The position numbers and the translations under genes are program-made. The notes beneath the pieces are model-generated. The model ran no database searches. It had not been told where the DNA came from and saw nothing but the letters and a program-made list of their open reading frames with translations. From an uncultured Alphaproteobacteria bacterium (GTDB taxonomy: Bacteria > Pseudomonadota > Alphaproteobacteria > Rhizobiales > Aestuariivirgaceae), in the NCBI GenBank assembly GCA_937868035.1, contig CALMLK010000210.1:1-5865 (forward strand): DNA of 5,865 nt, written 5' to 3'. Below are positions 5,666-5,865 of the stretch, piece after piece; the first letter of the stretch is position 1; every line of letters begins with the position of its first letter.

Positions 5666-5865
5666 CCCGAAAATCCCGGCAGGCGGCTCCGGGCCCGCAT
5701 CACGGATCCGGGGTCCAACCCCTCATTGGCGGCGAAGGCCAGGAGCAGCGACTCATCCGAAAGCGCAAAATCCAGCAGCCCCGCCTGGAATTGGGGCTCC
5801 TGGAGATTCTGCCGCACATCCTGCGGTGACAGACCCGAGAGCGCCATGAAGCGCCCGAGCTGATC
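5662..5865 (-). CDS. DUF3572 family protein (partial, C-terminal 67 residues)
   Basis: The open frame reaches the right edge, so the N-terminus is missing. The internal Met at 5847 is not the likely start, because the residues before it (DQLGRF) continue the family pattern. Visible features are LGRFMALSGLSPQDVR near the edge, then LLDFALSDESLLLAFA, and the ending MRARSRLPGFSG. This matches DUF3572 as I know it: a small, all-helical, roughly 90-100-residue alphaproteobacterial protein with the LGRFLALTGxxP and DExLLLAFA signatures. No enzymatic motif, cysteine cluster or membrane segment is seen, and no function is established. In rhizobia such genes sit near dinB and the cell-cycle regulator divK, so divK might lie just beyond this edge; that is inference. 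Confidence 0.82.
   Translation of the reverse strand, partial: DQLGRFMALSGLSPQDVRQNLQEPQFQAGLLDFALSDESLLLAFAANEGLDPGSVMRARSRLPGFSG

Noticed and set aside
5662..5847. A complete 61-residue protein starting at the Met at 5847
   Set aside because: The frame stays open to the window edge and the upstream residues DQLGRF fit the DUF3572 family, so this is an internal Met of a longer gene.
5036..5863. 275-codon open frame on the plus strand antisense to the HAD and DUF3572 genes
   Set aside because: The minus-strand genes carry intact HAD motifs and the DUF3572 pattern; this frame spans both with no conserved feature.

Overview
The window looks like ordinary chromosomal DNA from a high-GC alphaproteobacterium, probably of the order Hyphomicrobiales (Rhizobiales). 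This is inferred from protein features: a DinB polymerase with an N-terminal double-CxxC extension, a DUF3572 protein, a short PutA without a DNA-binding domain, and a divergent Lrp-type regulator. I see no phage, insertion sequence, CRISPR array, tRNA or rRNA. There is no gene-free stretch longer than 131 bases.

Layout. The left end (1-162, minus) holds the first 54 residues of an Lrp/AsnC regulator, almost certainly PutR. A 131-base divergent intergenic region follows, with a candidate sigma70-type promoter for putA and a perfect 7-bp inverted repeat that touches the likely promoter regions of both genes. putA (294-3422, plus) encodes a complete 1042-residue bifunctional proline dehydrogenase / pyrroline-5-carboxylate dehydrogenase of the short type. 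A 71-residue stand-alone PhnA/YjdM-type domain protein (3479-3694, plus) comes 56 bases later, behind a GC-rich hairpin. It converges on dinB (3691-4971, minus), and the two stop codons share the palindrome CTAG. Further right on the minus strand are a HAD-family hydrolase (5012-5665) and the 3' end of a DUF3572 gene (5662-5865), joined by an ATGA stop/start overlap. The minus-strand order of transcription is DUF3572, HAD, dinB.

Function. The left half is a proline catabolic module: PutR would sense proline and switch on putA, and PutA oxidises proline to glutamate in two coupled steps. PutA has no ribbon-helix-helix domain and so cannot autoregulate as the E. coli enzyme does, which fits control by PutR. 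The right half looks like one operon joining translesion DNA synthesis (DinB) to two poorly characterised proteins.

I did not find a convincing new system. The points most worth a second look are an Arg in place of a near-invariant Gly in the DinB palm, the symmetric putR/putA control region, the shared CTAG stop, and the unexplained PhnA-domain and DUF3572-HAD genes.
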